Source: Micromonospora sp. NBC_00421 | Lineage (GTDB): Bacteria > Actinomycetota > Actinomycetes > Mycobacteriales > Micromonosporaceae | Assembly: GCF_036017915.1 (NCBI RefSeq) | Contig: NZ_CP107929.1 | Location: 2,883,501-2,947,500, forward strand | DNA length: 64,000 nucleotides | Reading direction: 5' to 3' | In this document: in pieces, positions 25,911-34,240 of the stretch | Layout: each line of letters begins with the position of its first letter | How positions within the stretch are numbered: position 1 is the stretch's first letter | Position numbers and translations under genes: made by a program | The notes under the pieces: generated by a model | The model's input: the letters and a program-made list of their open reading frames with translations, nothing else | Told to the model about the DNA's origin: nothing | Database searches by the model: none

Positions 25911-27227
25911 ATGTCGAGACATCGCCTCGTAGCCGGCGCCGTCGCGGGGGTCGCGGCACTCGCCCTCACCATCGGCGGCGCCGCAGTCACCGCCGGAGCC
26001 AGCCCACCCGCCTCCGCAAAGGACGCCACCCCCCTCGCAGCAACCGCCGGCTGCGGCAAGACACCCACCCTCACCAACGGCAACCGCACCATCACCAGCA
26101 GCGGCCAGAACCGCTCATACATCCTGCGCATCCCCGACAACTACGACCGCAACCACCCCTACAAACTCATCTTCGCCTTCCACTGGAACGGCGGCACCGC
26201 CAACGACGTCGACTCCGGCGGCACCAGCGGATACCCCTGGTCCTACTACGGCATCCGCGCCCTCTCCAACAACACCGCGATCTTCGTCGCCCCCCAGGGC
26301 ATCGGCAACGGCTGGGCCAACAGCGGAGACCGGGACCTCACCTTCGTCGACGACATGATGCGCCAGATCGAGTCAGACCTCTGCGTCGAGACCACGCAAC
26401 GATTCGCCATGGGCTTCAGCTACGGCGGCGGCATGAGCTACGCCATCGCCTGCGCCCGCGCCACCACCTTCCGCGCCGTCGCCGTCTACTCCGGCGGCCA
26501 ACTCAGCGGCTGCAACGGCGGCACCCAACCCATCGCCTACATCGGCATCCACGGCCTCCGCGACACCGTGCTCCCCATCGCCACCGGACGATCCCTCCGC
26601 GACCGATTCGTCCGCAACAACGGCTGCACCCCCCAAAACCCACCAGAACCCACACAGGGCAGCCTCACCCACACCATCACCTACTACTCAGGCTGCCGGA
26701 CCGGATACCCCGTCGCCTGGGCACCCTTCGACGGCGGACACGCCCCCAACGCCGTAGACGGCACCGCCGACCCCTACGCCCCCGGCGAAAAATCCTGGAC
26801 CCGACCCATCGTCTGGAACTTCTTCACCCAATTCGACAGCACCACCCCACCCACCACCCCACCGGCGACCCCGACCACCCCACCCGCGACCCCGACCACG
26901 CCCCCGGCGACCCCGACCACCCCGCCGGCCGGCGGTAGCGGCTGCTCCGCCAGCGTGACGGTGAACCAGTGGAACGGTGGCTTCACCGCCTCCGTACGGG
27001 TCACCGCCGGCTCCACCGGCACCACCGGCTGGACCGTCAGCACGACCCTGCCCGGTGGGGCCAGCGTCACCAACACCTGGAACGCCACCGCCAGTGGCAG
27101 CAGCGGCACGGTGCGCTTCACCAACGTCAGCTACAACGGCCAACTCGGTGCCGGCCAGGTGGCGGAGTTCGGTTTCCAGGGCAACGGCAGCGGGACCGGG
27201 ATGACTCCCACCTGCACCGCGCGCTGA
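25911..27227 (+). CDS. secreted CE1-type feruloyl/acetylxylan esterase with CBM2
   Basis: A 438-residue exported esterase. After a signal peptide (MSRHRLVAGAVAGVAALAL) come a CE1/LpqC-like alpha/beta-hydrolase domain with FAFHWNGGTANDV, GFSYGGGMSYA (Ser), GIHGLRDTVLPI (Asp) and FDGGHAPNA (His), a three-copy TPPATPT linker and a C-terminal CBM2. CGAAAGGAG precedes ATG 25911. The catalytic part uses noticeably more CCA, GGA, CCC and ACC-rich codons than its neighbours, while the CBM2 part looks native. That suggests a fused or acquired catalytic domain. Confidence 0.88.
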   Translation: MSRHRLVAGAVAGVAALALTIGGAAVTAGASPPASAKDATPLAATAGCGKTPTLTNGNRTITSSGQNRSYILRIPDNYDRNHPYKLIFAFHWNGGTANDVDSGGTSGYPWSYYGIRALSNNTAIFVAPQGIGNGWANSGDRDLTFVDDMMRQIESDLCVETTQRFAMGFSYGGGMSYAIACARATTFRAVAVYSGGQLSGCNGGTQPIAYIGIHGLRDTVLPIATGRSLRDRFVRNNGCTPQNPPEPTQGSLTHTITYYSGCRTGYPVAWAPFDGGHAPNAVDGTADPYAPGEKSWTRPIVWNFFTQFDSTTPPTTPPATPTTPPATPTTPPATPTTPPAGGSGCSASVTVNQWNGGFTASVRVTAGSTGTTGWTVSTTLPGGASVTNTWNATASGSSGTVRFTNVSYNGQLGAGQVAEFGFQGNGSGTGMTPTCTAR

Positions 27228-27246
27228 CCGGGCGTACGACGCGAAC

Positions 27247-27267
27247 CCCCGAAGCGGCGCTTCCGGG
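27247..27267 (+). terminator. hairpin after CE1 esterase
   Basis: CCCCGAAGC (27247-27255) pairs with GCTTCCGGG (27259-27267) with one mismatch and a 3-nt loop, 20 bp after the stop. Confidence 0.5.
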
Positions 27268-27415
27268 CCGGTGTGTCAGGAGTGGTCTCCTGGCGCACCG
27301 GCCCCGGACCGTCGTACCGTCCGCCGACGGCGGGTCGGCCGACCCGCCGTCACCCGATCCGCGAATTCGTGGTGGCCGATCGGCGATCCACCGCTCGGAC
27401 ATGCCTCTTGCTGCC

Positions 27416-27790
27416 ATGATGGCGGACGTGGGAGCTGCGAAAACCAATACGCCTGTCATCTCGCCGCTGGCCGGCGAGCCGATCAAACGCGCCGATGCGG
27501 AACGGCTCGCGGGGGTGCTGAAGGCCTTCGCCGACCCGGCCCGGCTAAGACTGCTCAGCCTGATCCAGTCGGCCCCGGAGGGCGAGGCGTCCGTCACCGA
27601 CCTCACCGCGCCGCTCGGCCTGTCCCAGCCGACGGTGAGCCATCACCTGAGGATCCTCACCGAGGCCGGTCTGATCGAACGCGAGAAGCGTGGGGTCTGG
27701 GCGTACTACCGCACGGTCCCCGCCGCAATCGCCGCGATCGCCGACCTGTTGACACCACCCCGCAAACGGGCGACGAAGAAGACCCGCTGA
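27416..27790 (+). CDS. ArsR/SmtB-family regulator lacking the CxC metal site
   Basis: A ~124-residue winged-helix repressor: LAGVLKAFADPARLRLLSLI, then LGLSQPTVSHHLRILTEAGLIEREKRGVWAYY. Close relatives in actinobacteria carry a CVC or CxC at the alpha3 site, before DL/NL; here it reads EASVTDL, so the thiolate ligands are absent and arsenic sensing through that site is unlikely. ATGs at 27401, 27416 and 27419 are possible and none has a good ribosome site. No transporter or reductase target is adjacent; the next gene is a convergent Old Yellow Enzyme. Confidence 0.8.
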   Translation: MMADVGAAKTNTPVISPLAGEPIKRADAERLAGVLKAFADPARLRLLSLIQSAPEGEASVTDLTAPLGLSQPTVSHHLRILTEAGLIEREKRGVWAYYRTVPAAIAAIADLLTPPRKRATKKTR

Positions 27791-27901
27791 GCGGCGCACA
27801 TCGGTCACAGTCAGCGTCAGGGCCAGTCCGCCAGGTACCCCCACGGCCTTTCACCACTCGGCCGCCGTTCGGGCGTACGGCGGAGCACCTCCGTGCCGAT
27901 G

Positions 27902-27915
27902 GATCATGGAGTTGT
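27902..27915. repeat. short remnant of the inverted-repeat element
   Basis: GATCATGGAGTTGT matches the right inner arm of the composite element (inverted at 25521-25534). It stands alone between the convergent arsR and OYE genes. It may be a decayed copy or chance. Confidence 0.45.
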
Positions 27916-27923
27916 ACCGGGGG

Positions 27924-28997
27924 TCAGCCGGGGTGCGGGAAGGTCGGGTAGGTGAGGTAACCGGTGTCGCCGCCCGCGTACCAGGTCGCCTCGTCGTGCG
28001 CTGCCATCGGCAGCCCCTGCCGGAGCCGCTCGACGAGATCGGGGTTGGCGAGATAGGCGCGGCCGAAGCTGATCAGGTCGGCACCCCACCCCAGCCAGCG
28101 GTCGGCCGCCGTCCGGTCCGTCTGTCGCGGGCCCATCGGGAGGACCGGGTTCATGATGAGCGTGCCGGGCCACACCGCACGGAGCTCCCGCAGGACCTCC
28201 TCGTCGGTGGTGGCCTCGAGATGGATGTACGCCGGACCGAGGCCGGCGAGTTCGGTGAGGAGCGCGGCGTACAACTCGGGGACGTCTGCCTCGTCGGCGC
28301 CCCAGAAACCGGCGCCGGGCGAGAGGCGGATTCCGGTGCGGTGACCACCCACCGCGTCCACGGTGGCGGCCACGGCCTCGACGGCGAACCGGATGCGGTT
28401 GGTCACCGATCCGCCGTAGGCGTCGGTACGCAGGTTGGCGTTGCTCGACAGGAACTGGGAGATGAGATAACCGTTCGCGCCGTGCAGCTCGACCCCGTCG
28501 AAGCCGGCCTCCACGGCGCGGCGGGCCGCCAGCGCGTACGAGCGGGCCTGTTCCGGCACCTCGGCGGTGTCGAGCGCCCGGGGCACCGGGGCCGGTTGCG
28601 GGCCGGTGGGGGTGAACACCTCGCCGACGGCGGGTACGGCGGACGGGCCGACGGGCTGCATCCCGGTCGTCGCGGGGTGCGACACCCGACCGCCGTGCAT
28701 GAGTTGGGCGAAGACGCGTCCACCGTTGGCGTGCACCGCGTCGGTCACCGGCCGCCAGGAGCGGACCTGCTCGTCGGTGTACAGACCGGGAGTTCCCGGG
28801 TTGGACTGCCCGACCCGGTTCGGCTGGACGCCTTCGGTCACGATCAGTCCGGCGGTGGCGCGTTGGGCGTAGTACGTCGCCATGGACGGGGTCGCCAGGC
28901 CGTCTCCGGTAGCGCGGACCCGGGTCATCGGGGCCATCACCACCCGGTTGGGCAGGATCAGCTCGCCGAGCGGGTGACTGTCGAAGAGGGTGGCCAT
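27924..28997 (-). CDS. Old Yellow Enzyme family NADH:flavin oxidoreductase
   Basis: A 357-residue FMN-dependent ene-reductase of the NemA/xenobiotic reductase type. LPNRVVMAPMTRVRA is the FMN-binding N-terminus. HGANGYLISQFLSSNANLR contains the His-x-x-Asn pair that activates the substrate, and SFGRAYLANPDLVERL binds the FMN phosphate. It reduces activated C=C or nitro compounds with NAD(P)H. GGAAGG precedes ATG 28997. It is divergent from a MerR gene, and the shared spacer carries a dyad-containing promoter, so MerR-type induction by electrophiles is likely. Confidence 0.9.
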   Translation of the reverse strand: MATLFDSHPLGELILPNRVVMAPMTRVRATGDGLATPSMATYYAQRATAGLIVTEGVQPNRVGQSNPGTPGLYTDEQVRSWRPVTDAVHANGGRVFAQLMHGGRVSHPATTGMQPVGPSAVPAVGEVFTPTGPQPAPVPRALDTAEVPEQARSYALAARRAVEAGFDGVELHGANGYLISQFLSSNANLRTDAYGGSVTNRIRFAVEAVAATVDAVGGHRTGIRLSPGAGFWGADEADVPELYAALLTELAGLGPAYIHLEATTDEEVLRELRAVWPGTLIMNPVLPMGPRQTDRTAADRWLGWGADLISFGRAYLANPDLVERLRQGLPMAAHDEATWYAGGDTGYLTYPTFPHPG

Positions 28998-29064
28998 GTC
29001 GCAGCGCCTTCCGTGGGTGGGGCGGAGGTCACGCCCGTGGGCCGGGCGTACCGCTACGCTAAAA

Positions 29065-29080
29065 CCTGACACTGACGTCA
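29065..29080. promoter_or_regulatory. MerR-type operator between OYE and merR
   Basis: CCTGACACTGACGTCA sits between a minus-strand TTGCCT and TAGCGT spaced by 20 bp, the overlong spacer typical of MerR-controlled promoters. Fifteen of its 16 bases recur at 39400-39415 upstream of the second merR. Confidence 0.6.
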
Positions 29081-29107
29081 GAGGCAAGTGTGGCGACGGG
29101 AGACCCG

Positions 29108-29566
29108 ATGCGGATCGGCGAGGTTGCGGCGCAGGCCGGGGTGAGCGTCCGCTCCCTGCGCTACTACGAGGAGCAGGGGCTGCTGACCAGCACCCGCAGC
29201 GCCAGCGGCCAACGGCACTACGGCGCGGAGGTGGTGGACCGGGTGCGTTTCCTCCAGCGGCTGTACACCGCAGGGCTGTCCAGCCGTACCATCGCCGCGC
29301 TGCTGCCGTGCGTCGACTCCCCCAGCGAGCAGACCTCCGACGAGGCATGGGAGCGGATGACGCGGGAGCGGGAACAGATCACCGCCCACATCGAGGACCT
29401 CGCCCGGACCCGGGACTCCCTCGACGAACTGATCGCCGCCAACCGCCGACACCACCCGCAACGGCCGTCCACCGGGCCACCTCACGCGGACGGTAGCGCA
29501 CCGCACGACCACCAGGCGTCCGGGCACCGCCCGGCGGCCACCCGATCGGCGGTCACCAGCCGCTGA
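29108..29566 (+). CDS. MerR-family transcriptional regulator
   Basis: A 152-residue regulator. MRIGEVAAQAGVSVRSLRYYEEQGLL is the canonical MerR N-terminus, which fixes the start at ATG 29108 behind GGGAGA. The wing (RSASGQRHY) and a dimerisation helix (MTREREQITAHIEDLARTR) follow. The only Cys is LLPCVDS, so metal binding is doubtful and an organic effector is more likely. The His/Pro-rich tail overlaps the next convergent gene by 14 bp. It probably controls the divergent OYE gene. Confidence 0.88.
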   Translation: MRIGEVAAQAGVSVRSLRYYEEQGLLTSTRSASGQRHYGAEVVDRVRFLQRLYTAGLSSRTIAALLPCVDSPSEQTSDEAWERMTREREQITAHIEDLARTRDSLDELIAANRRHHPQRPSTGPPHADGSAPHDHQASGHRPAATRSAVTSR

Positions 29567-29948
29567 AGGCGACCAGGAAGCCGAAGCCCAACCCGCCGAT
29601 CACCAGCAGGTAGCCGACGCCGATGAACAGGGCACGCCGGTGGCGCAGCGGGAACGGCAGGAAGCCGGCCAGGGCGAGCAGCACGCCGAGCACGGCCCCG
29701 CCGGTGGGAGCGCCCAGCACCACCAGCTGCCCGAACGCACCGCAGATCAACAGCCCGTCGGTGCCCTCCGTACCGCAGGCGTCGGCCGCCATCGGCAGGA
29801 ACATCCCGACCAACGCCACCGCCAGGGCGAGCACCACCAGGAGCAGCACGGCCACCACCGCACCGACGGTGCCCGCCACCCCGCCCCGGCGCGCACCGAC
29901 CGGCACCGCGACACCACCCTGCGGACCACCCGCGACCACCATGCCCAT
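29553..29948 (-). CDS. small membrane protein, unknown
   Basis: About 131 residues with three to four hydrophobic segments (VVAVLLLVVLALAVALVGMFLP; LVVLGAPTGGAVLGVLLALAGFLP; ALFIGVGYLLVIGGLGFGFL). A loop between the first two carries two Cys (ACGTEGTDGLLICG), possibly disulfide-bonded outside. The start at ATG 29948 follows GGCAGGGGG; ATG 29942 also fits. No family is recognised. Confidence 0.6.
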   Translation of the reverse strand: MGMVVAGGPQGGVAVPVGARRGGVAGTVGAVVAVLLLVVLALAVALVGMFLPMAADACGTEGTDGLLICGAFGQLVVLGAPTGGAVLGVLLALAGFLPFPLRHRRALFIGVGYLLVIGGLGFGFLVAFSGW

Positions 29949-30114
29949 CCCCCTGCCCGGCCGACGCCCACCCCTGCCACCACCGCGCAGGGCCGGCCCC
30001 GACCCTCGGGTCCGCTCCGGCGCGAGAGCGAGCGTAGGTGGCGCGACCGGCCCGGACGAGGGCCGACCAGCCGGATTCTGGCCACCGACCGGCACGCCGC
30101 GCGGTCATACTCCC

Positions 30115-30144
30115 GGCCGGACGGAAAGAGGCCGGACGGGAAGA
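30115..30144. repeat. 15-bp tandem repeat
   Basis: GGCCGGACGGAAAGA at 30115 and GGCCGGACGGGAAGA at 30130 are adjacent, with a weaker third unit after them, in the 272-bp gap between the DUF2470 gene and the membrane protein. Nothing else is evident in that gap. Confidence 0.6.
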
Positions 30145-30220
30145 GGCCGTGCGGAGGCCACGGCGCAATCCGGGGCCGGCGACCGGGCAGCTCCCGGCAG
30201 CGCCGTGCCGGTGTGGGCGT

Positions 30221-30529
30221 TCAGCCGGCGTGGCGCTGCGGTACGCCGAGCACGGCGCACGCCTGCTCGTACATCCGGACCACCTCCCGGCGGATCTCGA
30301 CCCGCTCGGTGAGCCGGTGGGCGAACGGAAGCCGCACCGGCACCTCGATGTCGTCGAGGGTGACGGCGAAGTCCATCCCGTCGGCGTCCAACCCGGTCAC
30401 CCGCGCCCGGGTGGCGTCCGGGCAGCCGCCGAGGGTACGGCAGATCAGCAGCGAGTCGTCGGCGTGGTCGTCGTTCATGTGCCGGCTGACCGCGCGGACC
30501 ACGTCGGCGTCGAACTGCTGCCCGGTCAC
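30221..30529 (-). CDS. DUF2470 haem-associated protein
   Basis: A 102-residue protein with the DUF2470 signature SRHMNDDHADDSLLICR and later VTGLDADGMDF and PFAHRL. This domain forms the C-terminal part of HugZ-type haem proteins and occurs next to haem-utilisation genes. It overlaps the haem oxygenase stop by 4 bp, so the two are co-translated. It may bind haem or assist the oxygenase, but no catalytic residues are known for the stand-alone form. Confidence 0.75.
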   Translation of the reverse strand: MTGQQFDADVVRAVSRHMNDDHADDSLLICRTLGGCPDATRARVTGLDADGMDFAVTLDDIEVPVRLPFAHRLTERVEIRREVVRMYEQACAVLGVPQRHAG

Positions 30530-31203
30530 GCCACCGCCTCCGTGATCCCCGGGGCGTCCGGCACGTGCCGGGCCAGGGCCGAGAAGACCGCCATGTTGTG
30601 CCCGTACGCCACCAGCACCTCGTCCAGCAGCGCCGCCTCGTCGGCCGGGCTCAGCGGCAGGGCGTCCAACCGGGCCCGGTACGCCTCCTTGTACGCCTTC
30701 GGCCGGGGGATCCGGTCGAAGGCGTAGAAGGCGGCCCCCGACTGCCCGGTCAACCCGTAGCGTCGGGCCACCGCCCGTCCGATGTGCAACCCGCCGGAGA
30801 GGTCACCGAGGTAGCGGGTGTAGTGGTGGGCGACGAACCGCACCGGGGAGCTGCCGCCCACGGCCCGGATCCGGCCTGCATAGGCCACCGTGGCCGGATG
30901 CGGCGCGGTGCGCAGCGCCCAGTCGGGTCCGGCCAGGTGGGTCAGGTCCGCCTCCAGCGCGGGCAGCCGGGTCAGCGCGTCGTCGACGAACCCACCGACG
31001 AACGGGTCGTCGCGCATCGCCTCCGCGACCGACTCCAACGCCTGGTACAGCGCATGGTGCTGCACCACCAGGTCGAGGTAGCCGGCGATGTCCAGCTCGC
31101 CGGCGACCAGCGCGGAGACGTAAAGCTGGCTCTCGGCGGCGGCGTGGACCCCCTGGCTGGCGGCCCGTAGCCGGGCCGAGAACGGCATGGGTGGTGTGTC
31201 CAT
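30526..31203 (-). CDS. hmuO: haem oxygenase (biliverdin-producing)
   Basis: A 225-residue all-helical enzyme that opens haem to biliverdin, CO and iron. The proximal ligand is likely His20 (GVHAAAESQLY), and the distal helix motif AHHYTRYLGDLSGGLHIGR is diagnostic. It fits canonical bacterial HmuO in length. The ATG directly follows the hmuV stop, with GAGGA inside the last hmuV codons, so the two are translationally coupled. With the transporter it releases iron from imported haem. Confidence 0.93.
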   Translation of the reverse strand: MDTPPMPFSARLRAASQGVHAAAESQLYVSALVAGELDIAGYLDLVVQHHALYQALESVAEAMRDDPFVGGFVDDALTRLPALEADLTHLAGPDWALRTAPHPATVAYAGRIRAVGGSSPVRFVAHHYTRYLGDLSGGLHIGRAVARRYGLTGQSGAAFYAFDRIPRPKAYKEAYRARLDALPLSPADEAALLDEVLVAYGHNMAVFSALARHVPDAPGITEAVA

Positions 31204-32124
31204 CTATTCCTCCGTGACGGGGGTGTTCCGGGCCGGGCCCCGACGGCGGGGCACGACGAGCGGCAGGCGGGTGTCCGGGTGCGGCACGACCTCGATGTCG
31301 TGCCGGTAGACCTCGCTGAGCAGAGGTGCGGTCAGCACCGTGTCGGGGGGGCCGGCGGCCCGTACCCGCCCGTCGGCGAGCAGGGTGATCCGGTCCGCGT
31401 ACGCCCCGGCCAGGGCGAGGTCGTGCAGTACGACCACGACGGTGTCCCCGGCGTCGGCCCGCTCCCGGGCGATGCGCATGACCAGCTCCTGGTGGTGCAG
31501 GTCGAGGGCGGCGGTCGGCTCGTCGAGCAGCAGCACACCGGTCCGCTGGGCCAGCACCCGGGCCAGCGCGGCGCGGGCCTGCTCGCCGCCGGAGAGCGAC
31601 GGGAACGGCCGGTCGGCGAACCTGACGACGTCACAGCGTCGCATGGTCTCGGCGACCACCGCGTCGTCGTCGGCCTCCTCGGGTCGACCGGCCCAGGGGG
31701 CACGTCCCATCCGGACCACCTCGACCACCGAGAACGGAAAGCTCAGGGCGGTGCGCTGGGTCAGCACCGCCCGACGCATCGCCAACTCCACGGCCGACCA
31801 CTCGGCCAGCGGTCGGCCGTCGACCTCGACGGCCCCGGCGGCGAGCGGCAGGTCACCGCTGACGGCAGAGAGCAGAGTGGACTTGCCGGCACCGTTCGGG
31901 CCGACCAGGACATGCAGCTCACCGGCCCGGATAGCGAGGTCGACCCGGTCGAGCACCGGTCGGCCGGCACGCTCGACCCGGATCCCTGTGACGCGGACCC
32001 GGGTGCCGCCCGACGTGGTGGCGGTCGGCACCCGGGGTGCCGCCCGGCGGCCGAGCAGCCGCAGCGGACCTCGCCGTCGGCGTTCCCGTACGCTCACCAC
32101 AGCCTCCCCGGTGCAGGTGTTCAC
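31204..32124 (-). CDS. hmuV: haemin ABC transporter ATPase HmuV
   Basis: A 306-residue ATPase of the FepC/HmuV family: Walker A GPNGAGKST, signature LSGGEQARAALARVLAQ, Walker B VLLLDEPTAALD and switch VVLHDL. The haemin subfamily QRTALSFPFSVVEVVRMGR is present. The GTG at 32124 overlaps the hmuU stop (GTGA) and has GGAGG upstream, so I prefer it to the TTG at 32130. The N-terminus carries ~40 extra basic residues ahead of the usual fold. Confidence 0.92.
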   Translation of the reverse strand: MNTCTGEAVVSVRERRRRGPLRLLGRRAAPRVPTATTSGGTRVRVTGIRVERAGRPVLDRVDLAIRAGELHVLVGPNGAGKSTLLSAVSGDLPLAAGAVEVDGRPLAEWSAVELAMRRAVLTQRTALSFPFSVVEVVRMGRAPWAGRPEEADDDAVVAETMRRCDVVRFADRPFPSLSGGEQARAALARVLAQRTGVLLLDEPTAALDLHHQELVMRIARERADAGDTVVVVLHDLALAGAYADRITLLADGRVRAAGPPDTVLTAPLLSEVYRHDIEVVPHPDTRLPLVVPRRRGPARNTPVTEE

Positions 32125-33227
32125 GCCCAACCTCCGGCCCGGTCCCGGGTGCGGCGCAGCAGCCAGAAGAAGGCGGGGCCGCCGACGATCGCGGAGAGCA
32201 CCCCCAGCGGCAGCTCCTGGTAGTCCACGAGGGTCCGGGCGGCGAGGTCGGCGGCGATGACGACGATCGCGCCACCGAGGGCGCTGGCCGGCAGCAGCAG
32301 TCGGTGCCCCGGGCCGGCGACCATCCGGACCAGATGGGGCACGACCAGACCGACGAAGCTGATGATGCCGGTGAAGGCGACCGCCGCCGCGCCGAGCAGC
32401 GCGGTGGCCACGATCATCCGGACCCGCAACCGTTCCACGTCGACCCCGAGGTGGCGGGCGGACCGCTCACCCAGGGCGAGCAGGTCGAGCCGGCGGGCGT
32501 CGACGAGGGTGGCGAGCAGCCCGACCGCGAGGCAGGGCGCGGCCAGCGAGACCGCCGCCCAGTTCGCCTGGGCCAGGCTGCCCAGGTTCCAGAACGCGAT
32601 GGCCTGCACACCCGACTCGTCGGCGACGAACATCAGCAGCCCGATGGCGGCACCGGCGACGGCGTTGACAGCGACGCCGGTGAGCACCAGGGTGACCACC
32701 TCGGTCCGGCCACCGGAACGGGCCAGCAGGTAGACCAGCCAGGTGGTGGCGAGGCCACCGGCGAACGCGGCGGCGGGCACCGTCCAGCCACCGACGACGG
32801 TGACGCCGGTGACGATGGCCAGCGCCGCGCCGACCGCCGCGCCCGCGGAGACGCCGATGACGCCCGGCTCGGCCAACGGATTGCCGAACACCCCCTGCAT
32901 CACCGCACCGGCGCAGCCGAGCGCGGCGCCGACCACGGCGGCGAGCGCGACCCGGGGAAACCTGACCAGCCACAGCGCGCTCTCGCCGTGCGGGGCGGCG
33001 GGCCGGGGACCGAGGTCCAGGCCGAGGCGGTGCAGCACCGAGCCGAGCACCTCGGCCGGAGCGACGGCCACCTGGCCCCGGCCCGCGGCGAGCAGGGCGA
33101 CCAGCAGCAGCACGACGGTGAGCCCGGCGAGCAGTACCGGTCCGCGCCGGACCCGACGGCGGTGGTCGCGGCCGGCTCCGGTGGCCCCGGTGTCCCCGGT
33201 GGCCGGTCGGGTGGGGGTGGCGGTCAT
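32121..33227 (-). CDS. hmuU: haemin ABC transporter permease HmuU
   Basis: A 368-residue FecCD/BtuC-type permease with about nine or ten membrane segments, the GAVMQGVFGNPLAEPGVIGVSAGAA motif early on and GTISFVGLVVPH-like FTGIISFVGLVVPHLVRM late. It forms the channel for haem with HmuV and receives it from HmuT. It overlaps both neighbours by 4 bp. Confidence 0.93.
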   Translation of the reverse strand: MTATPTRPATGDTGATGAGRDHRRRVRRGPVLLAGLTVVLLLVALLAAGRGQVAVAPAEVLGSVLHRLGLDLGPRPAAPHGESALWLVRFPRVALAAVVGAALGCAGAVMQGVFGNPLAEPGVIGVSAGAAVGAALAIVTGVTVVGGWTVPAAAFAGGLATTWLVYLLARSGGRTEVVTLVLTGVAVNAVAGAAIGLLMFVADESGVQAIAFWNLGSLAQANWAAVSLAAPCLAVGLLATLVDARRLDLLALGERSARHLGVDVERLRVRMIVATALLGAAAVAFTGIISFVGLVVPHLVRMVAGPGHRLLLPASALGGAIVVIAADLAARTLVDYQELPLGVLSAIVGGPAFFWLLRRTRDRAGGWA

Positions 33228-34240
33228 CGCGGGCCCCGGCAGTGCAGCGCGTCGGCCAGGACCCGCACCACCCGCCCGGAGCGGGTGCCGAAGGTGAGCA
33301 GGACGCCGTCGTCCATGTCGACGACGCGACGGGCCGCCCCGGCCGGGGTCTGCCCCACCCCGGGGAGCTTGAGCAGGCCGTCGACGCCGCCGACGGACTT
33401 CAGCCCACCGCTCATCACCAGCAGCACGTCCGGGGCCGCGTTGATCAGGCCCTCGCTGGTCAGGGGGCGGAACTTCGCCAGACCGATCGCGGTGCCGGCG
33501 TCCACTCCCCCGGCCGCCTCGATCATCGCGTCGGAGCCGGCGCCCCGCCCGCCGATCAGGTAGACCCCGGCGGTGCCGCGCAGGTAGAGGAAGGCGACGC
33601 GGGGGGCCGGGCCGTCGGGCACCCCGGTGCGGGCGGCGGCGATCTCCCCCTCGATCCGGGCGACGAGCCGGTCGCCGGCCGCGCCGACGCCGAGCGCCGC
33701 GGCGATGGCCCGGACGTGCCCGGGGACGGCGTCGAGGCGCTGCTCGGCGGCGACCAGGACCACCGGGATGCCAGCCGTGCGCAGTTGGCGCAGCGTCTCG
33801 GGTGGACCGATGCTGTCGTCGGCGAGGATCACCGTGGGGGCGAGGGCGAGCACCGCCTCGGCGGACAGGTCGTGCCCTGCCGGTGTGACCACCGGCAGGT
33901 GCGCGGCGGCCGGGAAGGTGGTGGAGGTGTCCCGGCCGACGACGTTGCCGCCGAGCCCGAGGCTGAACACGATCTCGGCGATCGAGCCGTAGAGGTTGAC
34001 CGGCAGGATGCGCGCGGCGTCGGTGACCGTGCTGACGACTCCGTCGGTGGAGGTGACGGTGACCGGCAGGGCCGGGGTCGGCGTCGGGTCCAACGGGTCG
34101 ACGTCGGTGTCGGGCAGGGTGGCGGTGACCGGGCCGCAGGACGTCGGTGTGGTCGACCGCGCCTCGGCCACCGGGTCGGTGCAGCCGACCAGGGCACCGG
34201 CGAGCAGCACCAGGACGAGCGGCAGCGCGCGCCGGGTCAC
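33224..34240 (-). CDS. hmuT: haemin-binding lipoprotein HmuT
   Basis: A 338-residue substrate-binding protein with signal and lipobox ALVGC, so lipid-anchored outside the membrane. It has the TroA/periplasmic-binding class III fold: ARILPVNLYGSIAEIVFSLGLGGNVVGRD and a Tyr at VYLIGG. GTG 34240 overlaps the stop of the anchored protein upstream (GTGA). It probably takes haem from surface HtaA-type proteins and delivers it to HmuU. Confidence 0.9.
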   Translation of the reverse strand: MTRRALPLVLVLLAGALVGCTDPVAEARSTTPTSCGPVTATLPDTDVDPLDPTPTPALPVTVTSTDGVVSTVTDAARILPVNLYGSIAEIVFSLGLGGNVVGRDTSTTFPAAAHLPVVTPAGHDLSAEAVLALAPTVILADDSIGPPETLRQLRTAGIPVVLVAAEQRLDAVPGHVRAIAAALGVGAAGDRLVARIEGEIAAARTGVPDGPAPRVAFLYLRGTAGVYLIGGRGAGSDAMIEAAGGVDAGTAIGLAKFRPLTSEGLINAAPDVLLVMSGGLKSVGGVDGLLKLPGVGQTPAGAARRVVDMDDGVLLTFGTRSGRVVRVLADALHCRGPR

